In this document: positions 1-9,112 of the stretch, piece after piece
Layout of the letters: each line of letters begins with the position of its first letter
How positions within the stretch are numbered: the stretch's first letter is position 1
From: Methylomonas sp. LL1
GTDB taxonomy: Bacteria; Pseudomonadota; Gammaproteobacteria; Methylococcales; Methylomonadaceae
DNA: 64,000 nucleotides
Assembly (NCBI RefSeq): GCF_015711015.1
Contig: NZ_CP064653.1
Location: 2,542,001 to 2,606,000 of the forward strand
Direction: 5' to 3'
The notes under the pieces: generated by a model
The model's database searches: none
Told to the model about the DNA's origin: nothing
The model's input: the letters and a program-made list of their open reading frames with translations, nothing else
Position numbers and translations under genes: made by a program

Positions 1-852
1 GTCTTTTTGCCGTTCAATCGCCGCCAACGCTCTTAGCTGAGCGATCACATGTTGCAATATCTCCGAATCGCTATCGCGCGGCGAAACCATATAGGCCGGC
101 AGCGTGAATCGCGGACTTTCGGCCACATGAAACAACTTGCCGGCCGCAAGCCACGGTTCGGCCAGCCGGATAGGCAAAAAGCAGGAACCGCCATTACGCA
201 ACACCAGTTGCACCGCCAACCAGCCGATATTCACCACCTGCGCCGGTCGCTCCAGATTCGGGTAGTGATTGCCGTGCTGGGCATAGAATCCCGGCCCCCA
301 GTCCACATAAATATAATCATCGTTCGGCCACGGCCGGTCCGGATCACTACTCAACAACACCAGCGTTTCGTCGAATAAATGCTCGACCTGTAAACCGGGA
401 CTGTGCTGCGGCGTATACATCATGCCGATGTCCAGGCCGCCTTCGATCAGGCCACGCATCAAATCCTCCTCAAAACCGATCTCGCTACGGATCGAGAGAT
501 CCGGCGCCTGCCTGCGCAACACACCTATCCATTCCGGCAGCAGACTTTCCCAAAGCGCAATCCGCGCGCCGATGGAAATACTGGAACGAAATCGGCTGGG
601 CAGACCGATGTCATGCCGCGCCTGCTCCAGCGTCAGCAACAACGATTTGGCGTGCCGCATGAAGCGTTTGCCTTGCAAGGTCAAACTCGCCCCGGCTCGA
701 TTGCGCACGAACAACGGCACGCCTAGATAACTCTCCAGCCGTTGAATACGCATGCTGACGGTCGATTGCGTTACATACAACCGATTAGCGGCTTCCTGAA
801 AACTGCCGTTGGCGGCAACGCTTAAAAAAGTTCTGATCTGATCAATGTCCAT
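1..852 (-). CDS. LysR-family transcriptional regulator (3' end cut by window edge)
   Basis: The reading frame is open on the minus strand from an ATG at 850-852 to the window edge (284 codons), so only the last few residues are missing compared with a usual LysR length of about 300. The N-terminus (MDIDQIRTFLSVAANGSFQE, then AANRLYVTQSTVSMRIQRLE) is a typical LysR winged helix-turn-helix. The rest fits a substrate-binding domain that would sense a small ligand. It is transcribed away from the efflux operon that starts at 992, and a 17-bp palindrome lies between the two genes, so it most likely controls that operon and itself. The effector cannot be read from the sequence. Confidence 0.9.
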   Translation of the reverse strand, partial: MDIDQIRTFLSVAANGSFQEAANRLYVTQSTVSMRIQRLESYLGVPLFVRNRAGASLTLQGKRFMRHAKSLLLTLEQARHDIGLPSRFRSSISIGARIALWESLLPEWIGVLRRQAPDLSIRSEIGFEEDLMRGLIEGGLDIGMMYTPQHSPGLQVEHLFDETLVLLSSDPDRPWPNDDYIYVDWGPGFYAQHGNHYPNLERPAQVVNIGWLAVQLVLRNGGSCFLPIRLAEPWLAAGKLFHVAESPRFTLPAYMVSPRDSDSEILQHVIAQLRALAAIERQKD

Positions 853-860
853 GTTTTTGG

Positions 861-877
861 TATCGGATTTATCGATA
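861..877. promoter_or_regulatory. putative LysR operator palindrome
   Basis: TATCG-N7-CGATA is a perfect inverted repeat with the T-N11-A spacing typical of LysR sites. It sits 9 bp upstream of the LysR start, between that gene and the divergent efflux operon. Binding by the adjacent LysR is an inference. Confidence 0.45.
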
Positions 878-991
878 TTAAAGTTCAATAAATGTCGTTT
901 GCCTTATATAAAAACACAAACTATAGTGAATCGCTACTGAGTCAGCCAAATCTTTGCCAAGCCCCCTACCCCATACCAACGGAGAAGCCAG

Positions 992-1900
992 ATGAAACAA
1001 AGGCCATCCATGACGGGAGCCGTCGCCATTCATCCCGAATTATCAAAACCACCTCGGCATCTTCCGATCCAAAAATCGGGCATCTGGCTGATACTCATCA
1101 CGCTGTTAAACGCTTGTTGGGCGCCGACGCTGAAACCGCCCGCCGCCGAACTCGGCAAACTGCGGTCACTACTGATCGTGCCGGTCGAATCGCCGCCGCT
1201 GGAAGTGTTTCCGGACCCGCTCGAACATCGAATACCGGCCTATCGTCATTATCAAAACATGGCGATGCCGGTCGCCCTTCGGACAAATCGCTACCGGAAT
1301 GCGGCCGGTATCGTTATCGCCGGCTTGATCAGCCAGGACGACACTCAAAATACGCCGATAGAACAAGACGATACGGCGCCGCGAATGGCACTGGCCGCCG
1401 AAACCGAACCGGAATGGACACCGGCGCGCGCGATGGCGCAACTGGCCCAAGCCTGGCTGGCCGCGCGGCAAGTCAACGCCAGCCTTGGCCGGGATTTTTA
1501 TCCGCTACCGATGGCCGCCGGCGAACGCAACGCCAATTTGAATCACTGGCATGACGCCATCCAGGTCTGGTATGCCCTGGACCTGTCACCCGCCGACTAT
1601 CGACTAACGGGTAATGCCGATGCGGTATTGGAAGTCGGCATTGGCGGCTATCGAATCTTCGAAGGCCAAACTTCGCTTCAGCTCCTGTTGAAGCTGATCA
1701 ATCCCGCGACTCACCGGGTCATCGCCCGCGCTCGCGCCGAGACCTTTATGGTCGACGATGCCGCGTTGGCCTCGCTGGATTCCGATAGCCTAGCCTTCAA
1801 AAGAAGGATCGCCGAAATGGGTACTCGTTTATTGAATCAGGCCTTGAGCGACATCGGCTGGCCCGAGGCCTCCACGCCCGAGCCGGTCGCCGCACGATGA
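992..1900 (+). CDS. putative lipoprotein of efflux operon, unknown function
   Basis: A 302-residue protein. A hydrophobic stretch near residues 29-43 ends in LLNAC, which resembles a lipobox, so the mature protein is probably a periplasmic lipoprotein. The ATG has a good ribosome site (GGAG 7 nt upstream). I recognise no catalytic domain. The C-terminal half reads like a compact alpha/beta domain (VLEVGIGGYRIFEGQTSLQ). The stop overlaps the start of the transporter gene by 4 bp, which implies translational coupling and a role with the pump. It is the first gene of the operon. Function unknown. Confidence 0.75.
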   Translation: MKQRPSMTGAVAIHPELSKPPRHLPIQKSGIWLILITLLNACWAPTLKPPAAELGKLRSLLIVPVESPPLEVFPDPLEHRIPAYRHYQNMAMPVALRTNRYRNAAGIVIAGLISQDDTQNTPIEQDDTAPRMALAAETEPEWTPARAMAQLAQAWLAARQVNASLGRDFYPLPMAAGERNANLNHWHDAIQVWYALDLSPADYRLTGNADAVLEVGIGGYRIFEGQTSLQLLLKLINPATHRVIARARAETFMVDDAALASLDSDSLAFKRRIAEMGTRLLNQALSDIGWPEASTPEPVAAR

Positions 1901-3459
1901 ACACCGTCCTCGGTAAACGACTGCGCGGCTGGCGCTTCCTGCTGTTCAATTTTTGCCTGGGTGTCAGCCACGCGCTGGTGATTTTCAACGCCGGCGCCTA
2001 TATCGCAATGTTGCCGCGCGTGGCCGGCGGCTTGGGTATTCCGCTCAGTTTCGCGGCCTGGACCCAGACCGATTACATGATCGGCCTGGCGCTGGCCTTC
2101 CCGGTTGGCGGCTGGCTGGCGCGGCGATTCGGCGAATACAGGCCCTTCGTGCTGGCTTTTGTGATTTTTGCCTTGACCTCCTGGGTCTGCGCCGAGGCTA
2201 CTCATTTTTACGGTTATCTGGCGGCTCGCATCCTGCTGGGTTTTTCCGGCGGCCTGACATTACCGCTGGGACAGGCACTACTGATCAAGGAATACCCGGA
2301 TAAACACAAATCCATAGGCACCGGCGTCTGGAGCCTGTTTACCCTGACCCCGTTCACGCTAGGTCCGCCATTGGGCGGCTGGATCGCCGACACATTGGGT
2401 TGGCGCTGGCTGTTCTGGTTCAACATTCCGCTAGCGCTAACGATTGCCGGCGTCGTCGGCGCCTTGTTGTACCGGCGCGGCGGCCCACGGCAACGGCACC
2501 GTTTCGACGGCGTCGGTTTCGTCCTGCTCGGTTTGGCGTTGCTGGGCTTACAAACCCTTCTAAATCAGGGTAACGACTGGGACTGGCTTAATTCCAGCTA
2601 TCTGGTCGGCCTCGCCATTTTCGTGACCGCCGTACTGGGTTACTGGGTGATATGGGAACTGAGCCTACGCCGTCCATTTTTGGATATTCGGCTGTTCGCC
2701 CGGCGCAACTTCACGATTGGCATAGTGGCGCTGTTGTTCGGGTTTTTGATGTTTCAAGGCTTGCTGTCGATGTTGATCGTGCAGTTACAAACGACGCTGG
2801 GTTATTCCTCGCTGCTGGCCGGACTGGTATTTCTGCCGATGGCGATTTTCGCCAAACCAATGGCCGGCGTATTCCACGAAATTGTCAAACGCTACGACGC
2901 CCGCCTGCTGGCCAGCGCCAATCTACTCGGTTTCGCGCTGTGTTATTTCTGGCTGAGCCGCTTCGACGACCCGGATGCATTCGACCAGCTATTTTGGCCC
3001 AAGCTGCTGGAGGGCGTTTGTCTAGGCGGTTTTTTCGTGCCGCTAACCACCTTGCTGCTGCATGGCCTAGCGCCGGAAAGGCAGTGGCGAGCGCTGGAAC
3101 TGGCTAGCCTGATGCGCATCGCCGCCGGAGCAATCGGCATCGCCTTGCAAGGCATCATACTCTACCGCCGCGCGCCGCTACACATGACCCGTTTCGCCGA
3201 AAATCATGTCGCTTTCGGTGCGGCTCCCCTGGACCTACAAACCTTAAACGAAGCCGAAGCCTTCGCCAAATTCGCCAAGCTGGCCGGACGGGCCGAGATG
3301 ATACACAGCCTCAACGACGCCTTCTGGCTGGCCGGTTGCGCCTTCGTGGGGCTGGCAATACTGGTCTGGTTCGCTCACCCGACCCGGACACCGGTCAAGA
3401 TTAGCTCGCGCGAAGACTTGCGCCGCGAGCAACAAGAAATCGTGGTCGAGGAAGCCTGA
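1897..3459 (+). CDS. MFS drug transporter, DHA2 (EmrB-like) family
   Basis: A 520-residue inner-membrane protein with many hydrophobic helices, fitting the 14-helix DHA2 drug:H+ antiporter type. The loop motif GGWLARRFGEYRP (about residues 69-81) matches MFS motif A, and LGPPLGGWIADTLGWRW (about 154-170) matches the antiporter motif C region. It would export a hydrophobic or aromatic compound using the proton gradient. It overlaps the preceding lipoprotein gene by 4 bp and the following outer-membrane factor gene by 1 bp (TGATG). With the next two genes it forms a complete tripartite pump. The substrate is unknown. Confidence 0.92.
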   Translation: MNTVLGKRLRGWRFLLFNFCLGVSHALVIFNAGAYIAMLPRVAGGLGIPLSFAAWTQTDYMIGLALAFPVGGWLARRFGEYRPFVLAFVIFALTSWVCAEATHFYGYLAARILLGFSGGLTLPLGQALLIKEYPDKHKSIGTGVWSLFTLTPFTLGPPLGGWIADTLGWRWLFWFNIPLALTIAGVVGALLYRRGGPRQRHRFDGVGFVLLGLALLGLQTLLNQGNDWDWLNSSYLVGLAIFVTAVLGYWVIWELSLRRPFLDIRLFARRNFTIGIVALLFGFLMFQGLLSMLIVQLQTTLGYSSLLAGLVFLPMAIFAKPMAGVFHEIVKRYDARLLASANLLGFALCYFWLSRFDDPDAFDQLFWPKLLEGVCLGGFFVPLTTLLLHGLAPERQWRALELASLMRIAAGAIGIALQGIILYRRAPLHMTRFAENHVAFGAAPLDLQTLNEAEAFAKFAKLAGRAEMIHSLNDAFWLAGCAFVGLAILVWFAHPTRTPVKISSREDLRREQQEIVVEEA

Positions 3460-4955
3460 TGCGGATTTGGCCTGTTTCCGTTAAGGAGGTTTCGCGTCAG
3501 GTAACGCGCGTCGTCGATCGTTTGACTATCTCGGCGCTTATCCCGTTTATGGTCGGCTGCGCTTGGTTCGGCGAGGACAGCCAGCGCGCGTCGATAATGG
3601 CCATGCCCGAAATGAGCGAAACTCTAAAATCGGCACGCGCCGAATTAACAAGCAGTGCGCAATGGCCGCAACAGGACTGGTGGGCCGTGTTCGCCGATCC
3701 CAGCCTGAACCGTCTGATCGAAACCGCCCTAGCCGGTAACCCGGACTTCAAGGCCGCCGAGGCCAGGTTGCGGCAATCGCAGGCATTGGTCGATGCCCAA
3801 GCGGCGGAGTTATACCCCACCGTCGTCGCCAATGTCGGCTTCAGCGCCCAGCGCTATTCAGCCAACAGCGTTCAGGCCAAATTCGCCGGCGAGGATTTTC
3901 GGCAATTGCTTGTCAATCCATTACTGCTGCGCTATCACCTGGATTTTTGGGGCCAGGATCGGGCGGCATTGCAAGCGGCGGTCGGCCGTTCGCTGGCGGT
4001 AGCCGCCGAACTGGCCGATGCCCGGATGTTACTGGCCGCCACGGTAGCGGCTGCCTATTTCGATTTGCGGGCCGCGAACGACAAACTGGCGCTTGCCGAG
4101 CATATCGCCGTCGACCGGGAAGCCTTGTCAACACTGGAACAATCCAGACTCACCAATGGGCTGAGCAATCAGGAGCCTCTGCTGCGGGCACGGATGGAAT
4201 GGCATGCCGCTCGACAACGCCTAGCCGGTATCCGCGCCGAAATCGAATTGCATAAAAATCTGCTGGCGGCTCTGGCCGGCCAAGGCAGCGATTGGGGCCG
4301 AACCCTACAAGTCGAAGCCGGCATGACGCCACAGCAAATTCCGCTACCAACCGACCTACCGCTACGCCTGCTGGCACGGCGACCGGATTTGACCGCCGCC
4401 CGGCTGCATGCCGAGGCCGCCGCCGAGGAAATAAAGGTCGCCGAAACGGCGTTCTACCCCGACGTCAACCTGATCGCCTTCACCGGCCTGCACAGCGTCA
4501 GTCTAACCGACATCCTGTTGCAAGGCTCCAGTCTGGCTTACGCAGTCGGCCCGTCGATCGAATTACCGCTATTCGAAGGCGGCCGCTTGCGCGCTAATCT
4601 GAGCCACCGTCAAGCTGCCTACGATGCCGCCGTCGAACGTTATAACGCCGGCTTGGTGCATGCGGTACAGGAAGTGGCCGACGCGTTGAACCGCTGGCGC
4701 GAACTAGAAACTCGTCTTGCCGAGCAACGGCACAGTCTGGCCGACGCCGAGCAAAATCACCGGCTTAGCGAGACACTAAACCGCACCGGCCTTGGCGACC
4801 GCGCGCAACCGCTGCGGACTCGCATCGATGAAAACCGCGAGCGGCTACATTTGCTGTCGCTGGAGGCCGAACGGCGCAAGGCCGCTGTCCTCATCATCAA
4901 GGCCTTGGGCGGCGGTTATGACCAAGCGATCAATGCCCGCACTTCAACTCCATAA
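3459..4955 (+). CDS. NodT/OprM-type outer membrane efflux lipoprotein
   Basis: A 498-residue TolC-superfamily outer membrane factor. The N-terminus has a hydrophobic segment ending LIPFMVGC, a lipobox, followed by the typical WPQQDWWAVFADPSLNRLI start of NodT/OprM proteins. Two internal repeats are visible: ALAGNPDFKAAEARLRQSQA near residue 88, and RRPDLTAARLHAEAAAEEIK in the second half. It is the outer-membrane channel for the MFS pump encoded just upstream (1-bp overlap). Confidence 0.9.
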   Translation: MRIWPVSVKEVSRQVTRVVDRLTISALIPFMVGCAWFGEDSQRASIMAMPEMSETLKSARAELTSSAQWPQQDWWAVFADPSLNRLIETALAGNPDFKAAEARLRQSQALVDAQAAELYPTVVANVGFSAQRYSANSVQAKFAGEDFRQLLVNPLLLRYHLDFWGQDRAALQAAVGRSLAVAAELADARMLLAATVAAAYFDLRAANDKLALAEHIAVDREALSTLEQSRLTNGLSNQEPLLRARMEWHAARQRLAGIRAEIELHKNLLAALAGQGSDWGRTLQVEAGMTPQQIPLPTDLPLRLLARRPDLTAARLHAEAAAEEIKVAETAFYPDVNLIAFTGLHSVSLTDILLQGSSLAYAVGPSIELPLFEGGRLRANLSHRQAAYDAAVERYNAGLVHAVQEVADALNRWRELETRLAEQRHSLADAEQNHRLSETLNRTGLGDRAQPLRTRIDENRERLHLLSLEAERRKAAVLIIKALGGGYDQAINARTSTP

Positions 4956-4964
4956 ACGCGACCC

Positions 4965-6128
4965 ATGCAAAAAAAGATACGCCCCAGGGAAATCCTCCGG
5001 CAACGCAACCGCCGTCTGAAAGCAATGACGCTGGCATTATTGCTGGCCGGACTGCTGTGCTTGATTATTTGGTGGCTGAACAATCGCGGCTGGGTCGGCA
5101 CCGACGATGCCTTTGTCGCCGGCCATTTGGTCACGTTAAAGGCGCAAAGCGACGGCACCGTGGTGGAATTGTTGACCGAAAACACTCAGAGAGTACAAAA
5201 AGGCCAAGTTTTGGTCAGGCTGGACGGCGCGCATACTCTGATCGCGCTGCAACAGGCCGAGGCCGAGCTGGCGGAAACCGTGCGCGACATCGTCACCCTG
5301 AAGGCAAAGATCGAAACGCTGAAACAGCGTATCCTGGCCCGCGAAGCCTCGTTGAATCAGGTGCGCCACGACCTGGAGCGTTTTACGGCCGCGGCCAAGG
5401 ATGGCGCGGCTTCCGAGCAGCAGGTACAAAATGCCCAGGACAAACTGCGCGAATTGGAAGCCGCTATACGTGAAAGCCGCGCCGAACAAAGCGGCGTCGA
5501 GGCGCGGATGAAAAACTCCCGCATCAGCGATCATCCGGCGGTCGAAAAAGCCAAGAGCCGGCTGCGGCTAGCCTTTCTCGACTACCAGCGCCGCAACGTG
5601 ATCGCGCCGATTTCGGGCTATGTCGCCAAACGCAAGGTGCAGGTCGGCGACAATCTGAAAGCCGGTGCCCCGTTGCTGGTCATCGTGCCGCTGGACGATG
5701 TTTGGATAGAAGCCAATTTCCTGGAAACCCAGATTGCCTCGATCCGCCCGGGGCAAGCGGCGGAAATTCGGGTCGATGCCTACGGCGGCGAACGGCTTTA
5801 TCACGGCTTGGTGCAAGGCATCAACCCCGCCACGGGCAGCAGTTTTGCCCTGTTGCCGACCGACAATAGCACCGGCAACTTCATTCATATCGCCGAACGC
5901 CTGCAAGTCCGTATATCGCTGGATCACCAAGAATTACAAGACAATCCGCTACAACCGGGCCTGTCGACCCTGACCCGGATCAAGATCGGCCAATCCGAAC
6001 CCTCTCAACTGGCATCCAGCGTCAAATTAGCCGGCGAGGCCTACAGCACCGACATCTACGACCATGAACTGGGCGGTGCCGAACAATTGATACGCCGCAT
6101 CATTGCCGATAACGGATTATCTGATTAG
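4965..6128 (+). CDS. HlyD/EmrA-family periplasmic adaptor
   Basis: A 387-residue membrane fusion protein: a cytoplasmic N-terminus, one membrane helix (about residues 22-43), then the GTDDAFVAGHLVTLKAQSDG lipoyl half-motif of EmrA. A coiled-coil hairpin follows (about 90-190), then the second lipoyl half (VIAPISGYVAKRKVQVGDNL) and beta-barrel. It lies 9 bp after the outer-membrane factor gene and bridges it to the MFS transporter. It is the last gene of the operon; I see no clear hairpin terminator after it. Confidence 0.92.
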   Translation: MQKKIRPREILRQRNRRLKAMTLALLLAGLLCLIIWWLNNRGWVGTDDAFVAGHLVTLKAQSDGTVVELLTENTQRVQKGQVLVRLDGAHTLIALQQAEAELAETVRDIVTLKAKIETLKQRILAREASLNQVRHDLERFTAAAKDGAASEQQVQNAQDKLRELEAAIRESRAEQSGVEARMKNSRISDHPAVEKAKSRLRLAFLDYQRRNVIAPISGYVAKRKVQVGDNLKAGAPLLVIVPLDDVWIEANFLETQIASIRPGQAAEIRVDAYGGERLYHGLVQGINPATGSSFALLPTDNSTGNFIHIAERLQVRISLDHQELQDNPLQPGLSTLTRIKIGQSEPSQLASSVKLAGEAYSTDIYDHELGGAEQLIRRIIADNGLSD

Positions 6129-6387
6129 GCGATTTATGGCAATAAATGTACCCAATCCAAGCAATTTGCCGTTGACTGAGCGAACGACACTATTTGACAT
6201 TTGCAATGGGTACAAACTTTCTCAAAAATCACCTTAGCAAGAAAGTCTATTGCAAATTTTCCGTTATCGATCGATTGCCGAAATAAGCGGTATTACCGGT
6301 TTGACCTGCGTTTTTTTGAGCGAATAAACTCGGCAAGTTCCCGTCGATTGATCTAACAGCGGGCAGACGATAGGTTTTTTGCGATGT

Positions 6388-6645
6388 TTATTTAGCGCCC
6401 TGTCTTTTGTAAAGATCAATACCTTACTGAATACCTTGAGCAATCAGCTTGGTTTGAACCGGGCGTTGAATGCTTTTGGCAATTTTTAACGCTTTCCCCT
6501 GAGTTTGGAGCGATGGCTTTTGATAAGGATTTTTGTCATGTTTAGTTTTTTCTGCATTCAGACTTGCATACTGAACTTGGTCAGTCAATTTACCATAGGA
6601 CAAAGACACGTATGGCGGAAACAGGGCAAAACTCAGATGGGCCAA
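6388..6645 (-). pseudogene. decayed DUF2956-family gene
   Basis: On the minus strand the phrase ALKIAKSIQRP...QTKLIAQGIQ matches the conserved core of the small DUF2956 family as I remember it. A TAA at 6424-6426 interrupts the frame, but family-like residues continue after it (GIDLYKRQGAK) to a second stop at 6388-6390. The N-terminal part (down to about 6540) does not look like the family, and an ATG in another frame next to TKHDKNP suggests an early frameshift. A short deletion seems to have removed residues between RP and QTK. I read this as a dead gene. The 830 bp between 6129 and 6956 holds nothing else I recognise. Confidence 0.5.
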
Positions 6646-6956
6646 ATCTGCCGTAAAAACAGATCAATTAGTTGGCTTTACTTGCCCTCCACGATAGCAG
6701 ACATCTATTAGGCAGATACTTCAAGCCACCTGACGGATTAAGTTCGGCCAATTACAAACGACTGCGTTTCGATCATCAGTGACAGCAGCTGAATGGACAC
6801 CTGTCTGTCAGTTTAGCTATGGATGCTTGATTACAAGCCCCCCCCTACCTGTTTCGTACCGGCAAAGTGATTGGCGATCCCAGATCCAATCCACATTCAC
6901 CTTCATTAATTAACGGTGACATAGCCATCGCGAATGATGCGATTCCTTTCGTCATC

Positions 6957-7934
6957 CTACGCGCTAGGAGGATTAAGCTGCCGCGGCGCAATACCGTACC
7001 GTTGCTTGAATGCCCGGCTAAAGTGAGATAAATCGTTGAACCCCCAACGAAACGCCAAATCGGAGACTCGTCCATTTTGGCCCGCCAACGACAATTCGCG
7101 ATGGCAACATTCCAAACGGCGCTGCAACACGTAGCGCATTAATGATGTTTCTTCAGTTGCAAACAGACTATTGATGTAACGCGGCGACAATCCAACCTTA
7201 CCGGCAATCATCGCCGCATCGAGTTGCGAATTGCGCAGTTGCTGCTCGATACACGCCTTGACGCGTATCAGCGCCTGTTCTCGACTTGGCGACAGCCGCC
7301 CGCCGAGCTTGATCGTATTCAGATTCCAAAGCAACATATCGATGGTCGCATGGCTAATTTTGACCAGCTCATCGGCTGGGAGAGCTTCGAGTTGATGAGC
7401 CGATGCGCGCAAAAAGTTCGAGACGATAGCGCCGATGCCGGAATCGCCTGCCATGCGAACCGCGGTGCAGCGCTCGACCGTCGCAAACCGGTTTTGCAAC
7501 ACCTGCCGGGGAATGGCGAAAATCAATTTTGCGAAATTATCGCCGACGCAATCAAGCCGATGCTGGCGGGTGGCATCGTAAATGGCCATGTCGCCGGGTT
7601 GCAGCGCCACTTCTCGGCCATCCTGCCGCAGCCTATAGGCACCGGACAATAACAGCACCGCAAAATAAGCGTCCTGATCCTAGCGTTCGGGGCTGCGCGC
7701 TTGTTTAGCGAGCGAAATCGCCCCGGAACGAACCGCCGACAATTGCATGCCGGGCAAAGGCAGGATGCGGGTTTCGCCATAATAATCCGCCGCCAAGTTT
7801 GAGACGATTTCGACCTGGGTGTAGTGGCGGCAAATGACCTCGCGCCACCAGTCCCGGCGTTCAGTGGCGGGCCTGTCCTGAGTGGAAAAGAGCATGCCCG
7901 CTTTCGCCAGCGGGAATGATGATGTCGCAACCAT
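6957..7934 (-). pseudogene. AraC-family regulator interrupted by an in-frame TAG
   Basis: Two segments, 7680-7934 and the part below 7680, lie in the same frame and are separated only by a TAG codon at 7680-7682. Together they make a normal AraC-type regulator of about 325 residues: an AraC_binding_2-like N-terminal sensor half (MLFSTQDRPATERRDWWREV) and a C-terminal double helix-turn-helix (DAAMIAGKVGLSPRYINSLF, then VSDLAFRWGFNDLSHFSRAF). A single C-to-T change in a Gln codon would explain the stop. A GTG at 7656-7658 could restart translation and make a protein with the DNA-binding half but not the start of the sensor. It is divergent from the membrane-protein gene at 8066, its likely former target. 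Confidence 0.85.
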
Positions 7935-8065
7935 GATCGCCCCTCAAAAAACCATCGTTCAGCCGTTTTGGACAAATTTTTGAGCCGTTTCAGGCCAGTA
8001 AACATTCCGCCTGGCCATTAAACTGCATGTACCTCAATCATTGTACTCATCCCCAGGAGATAGAG

Positions 8066-8506
8066 ATGGAAACTTTTCTAAGCACTACCGCCGCCTGCAT
8101 CGCACTCAGCGCTTCCGGCATTTTTTTCATGGTGGGCTTGCTGACCGGATTATGGAAATATCTCTGCATGCGCCGCCACCCGCAGGCCGAAGCCCCACAT
8201 TATGTCAATATCGCCCACCGCGCGGCACTGATGTATGCCTTTTCCTCGCAGTTACTGGCGGTGTTTGCCGCGCTGAGCGCGTTCCCAGGGTGGTTGAACA
8301 CCGTCGCGGTGATACCGCCATTGGTGTTTTTCGCCATCGCCATCGCGCATTACGTCGAGTTGGGCATGACCACGGACAGTAAAAACAGCCTGCGCGACTC
8401 GCCAGACAAAGCCAAGGACTATAGAATTTTGAATGTTCTTGCCGTCGCCGAAATCGGCGGTTTTTCGGTGCTGTTAATCGGTTTTTTCGTCAAACAGTGG
8501 GCTTAA
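8066..8506 (+). CDS. small integral membrane protein, unknown function
   Basis: 146 residues with about four hydrophobic helices (IALSASGIFFMVGLLTGLW near the start, ALMYAFSSQLLAVFAALSAF, VIPPLVFFAIAIAHYVEL, IGGFSVLLIGFFV at the end). I chose the ATG at 8066 because AGGAG lies about 8 nt upstream; the in-frame ATG at 8027 lacks a good site. I do not recognise the family. It is divergent from the broken AraC regulator and followed directly by an mlaA relic. Confidence 0.75.
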   Translation: METFLSTTAACIALSASGIFFMVGLLTGLWKYLCMRRHPQAEAPHYVNIAHRAALMYAFSSQLLAVFAALSAFPGWLNTVAVIPPLVFFAIAIAHYVELGMTTDSKNSLRDSPDKAKDYRILNVLAVAEIGGFSVLLIGFFVKQWA

Positions 8507-8745
8507 AGGTCCGATTACACTGTTCCAATCGCCACAAACCCGGTTGATCCTTATAAGAGCTTTAATCGATCCATGCACGCGTTTAGCATGGGATTGGATA
8601 AATATTTACTCAGCCCGGTGTTCGATACTTACAATTTCATCACGCCCGATGTCATGGAAACCAATGTGAATGATTTTTTAGTAATTTGAAAAGCATTAAC
8701 GTGGTGTTAAATGACCGGCTTTAAGGAAAATTTGCAGAAGCGAGG
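8507..8745 (+). pseudogene. mlaA: relic of MlaA/VacJ lipoprotein gene
   Basis: Directly after the preceding stop the frame reads NPVDPYKSFNRSMHAFSMGL, then DKYLLSPVFDTYNFITPD, the hallmark N-terminal region of the MlaA/VacJ phospholipid-transport lipoprotein. The frame breaks at a T-run near 8672-8679. Allowing one extra T restores FFSNLKSINVVLNDRL. A TAA follows where the family usually has a Gln codon, then GKFAEARE. No start or signal peptide and no C-terminal half are present. It is a truncated gene with at least one frameshift and one nonsense change. Confidence 0.7.
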
Positions 8746-9112
8746 GAGGGGGCGATAGCTTCGAAAAGTGCGATTACGCAAGCTAGTCGCACCTACATTT
8801 TGAATGGCAGCTTACTGTTTTGCAGTTGCCACTAGGTGGAAATCGTCGATGGCTTGTGAACTGGCTGTCAAGTTGTAGCGACCGCACATGGCAAAGTCCC
8901 CGCTTGCTTAAACCTGATATCAGCGGCCGCCCCGGCTTTAAGCTACTCTTTGGTGCAATTGGTTGATAACAGCCGTATGCTCAATCCAATCTGCGCATCT
9001 ACCGGCAATCGAGCCTCTGCAGGCAATGTCAAAAACTCAGCAACAGGCAAGCTTTGTGGCAGTTGCCGGATAGCGACATGTCGTATGGCGTGATCATGCT
9101 GTTCTCATTCGG
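8746..9112. other. intergenic region with one hairpin, no gene seen
   Basis: About 370 bp between the mlaA relic and the end of the oxidoreductase gene. It holds an interrupted inverted repeat (GTGCGA ... TCGCAC, near 8769-8793) of the kind found in dispersed intergenic repeats. No ORF looks coding. Confidence 0.5.

Noticed and set aside
6957-7934. Programmed readthrough or recoding of the TAG in the AraC gene
   Set aside because: No sign of a recoding signal or of amber-decoding genes in the window; a simple nonsense mutation is enough.
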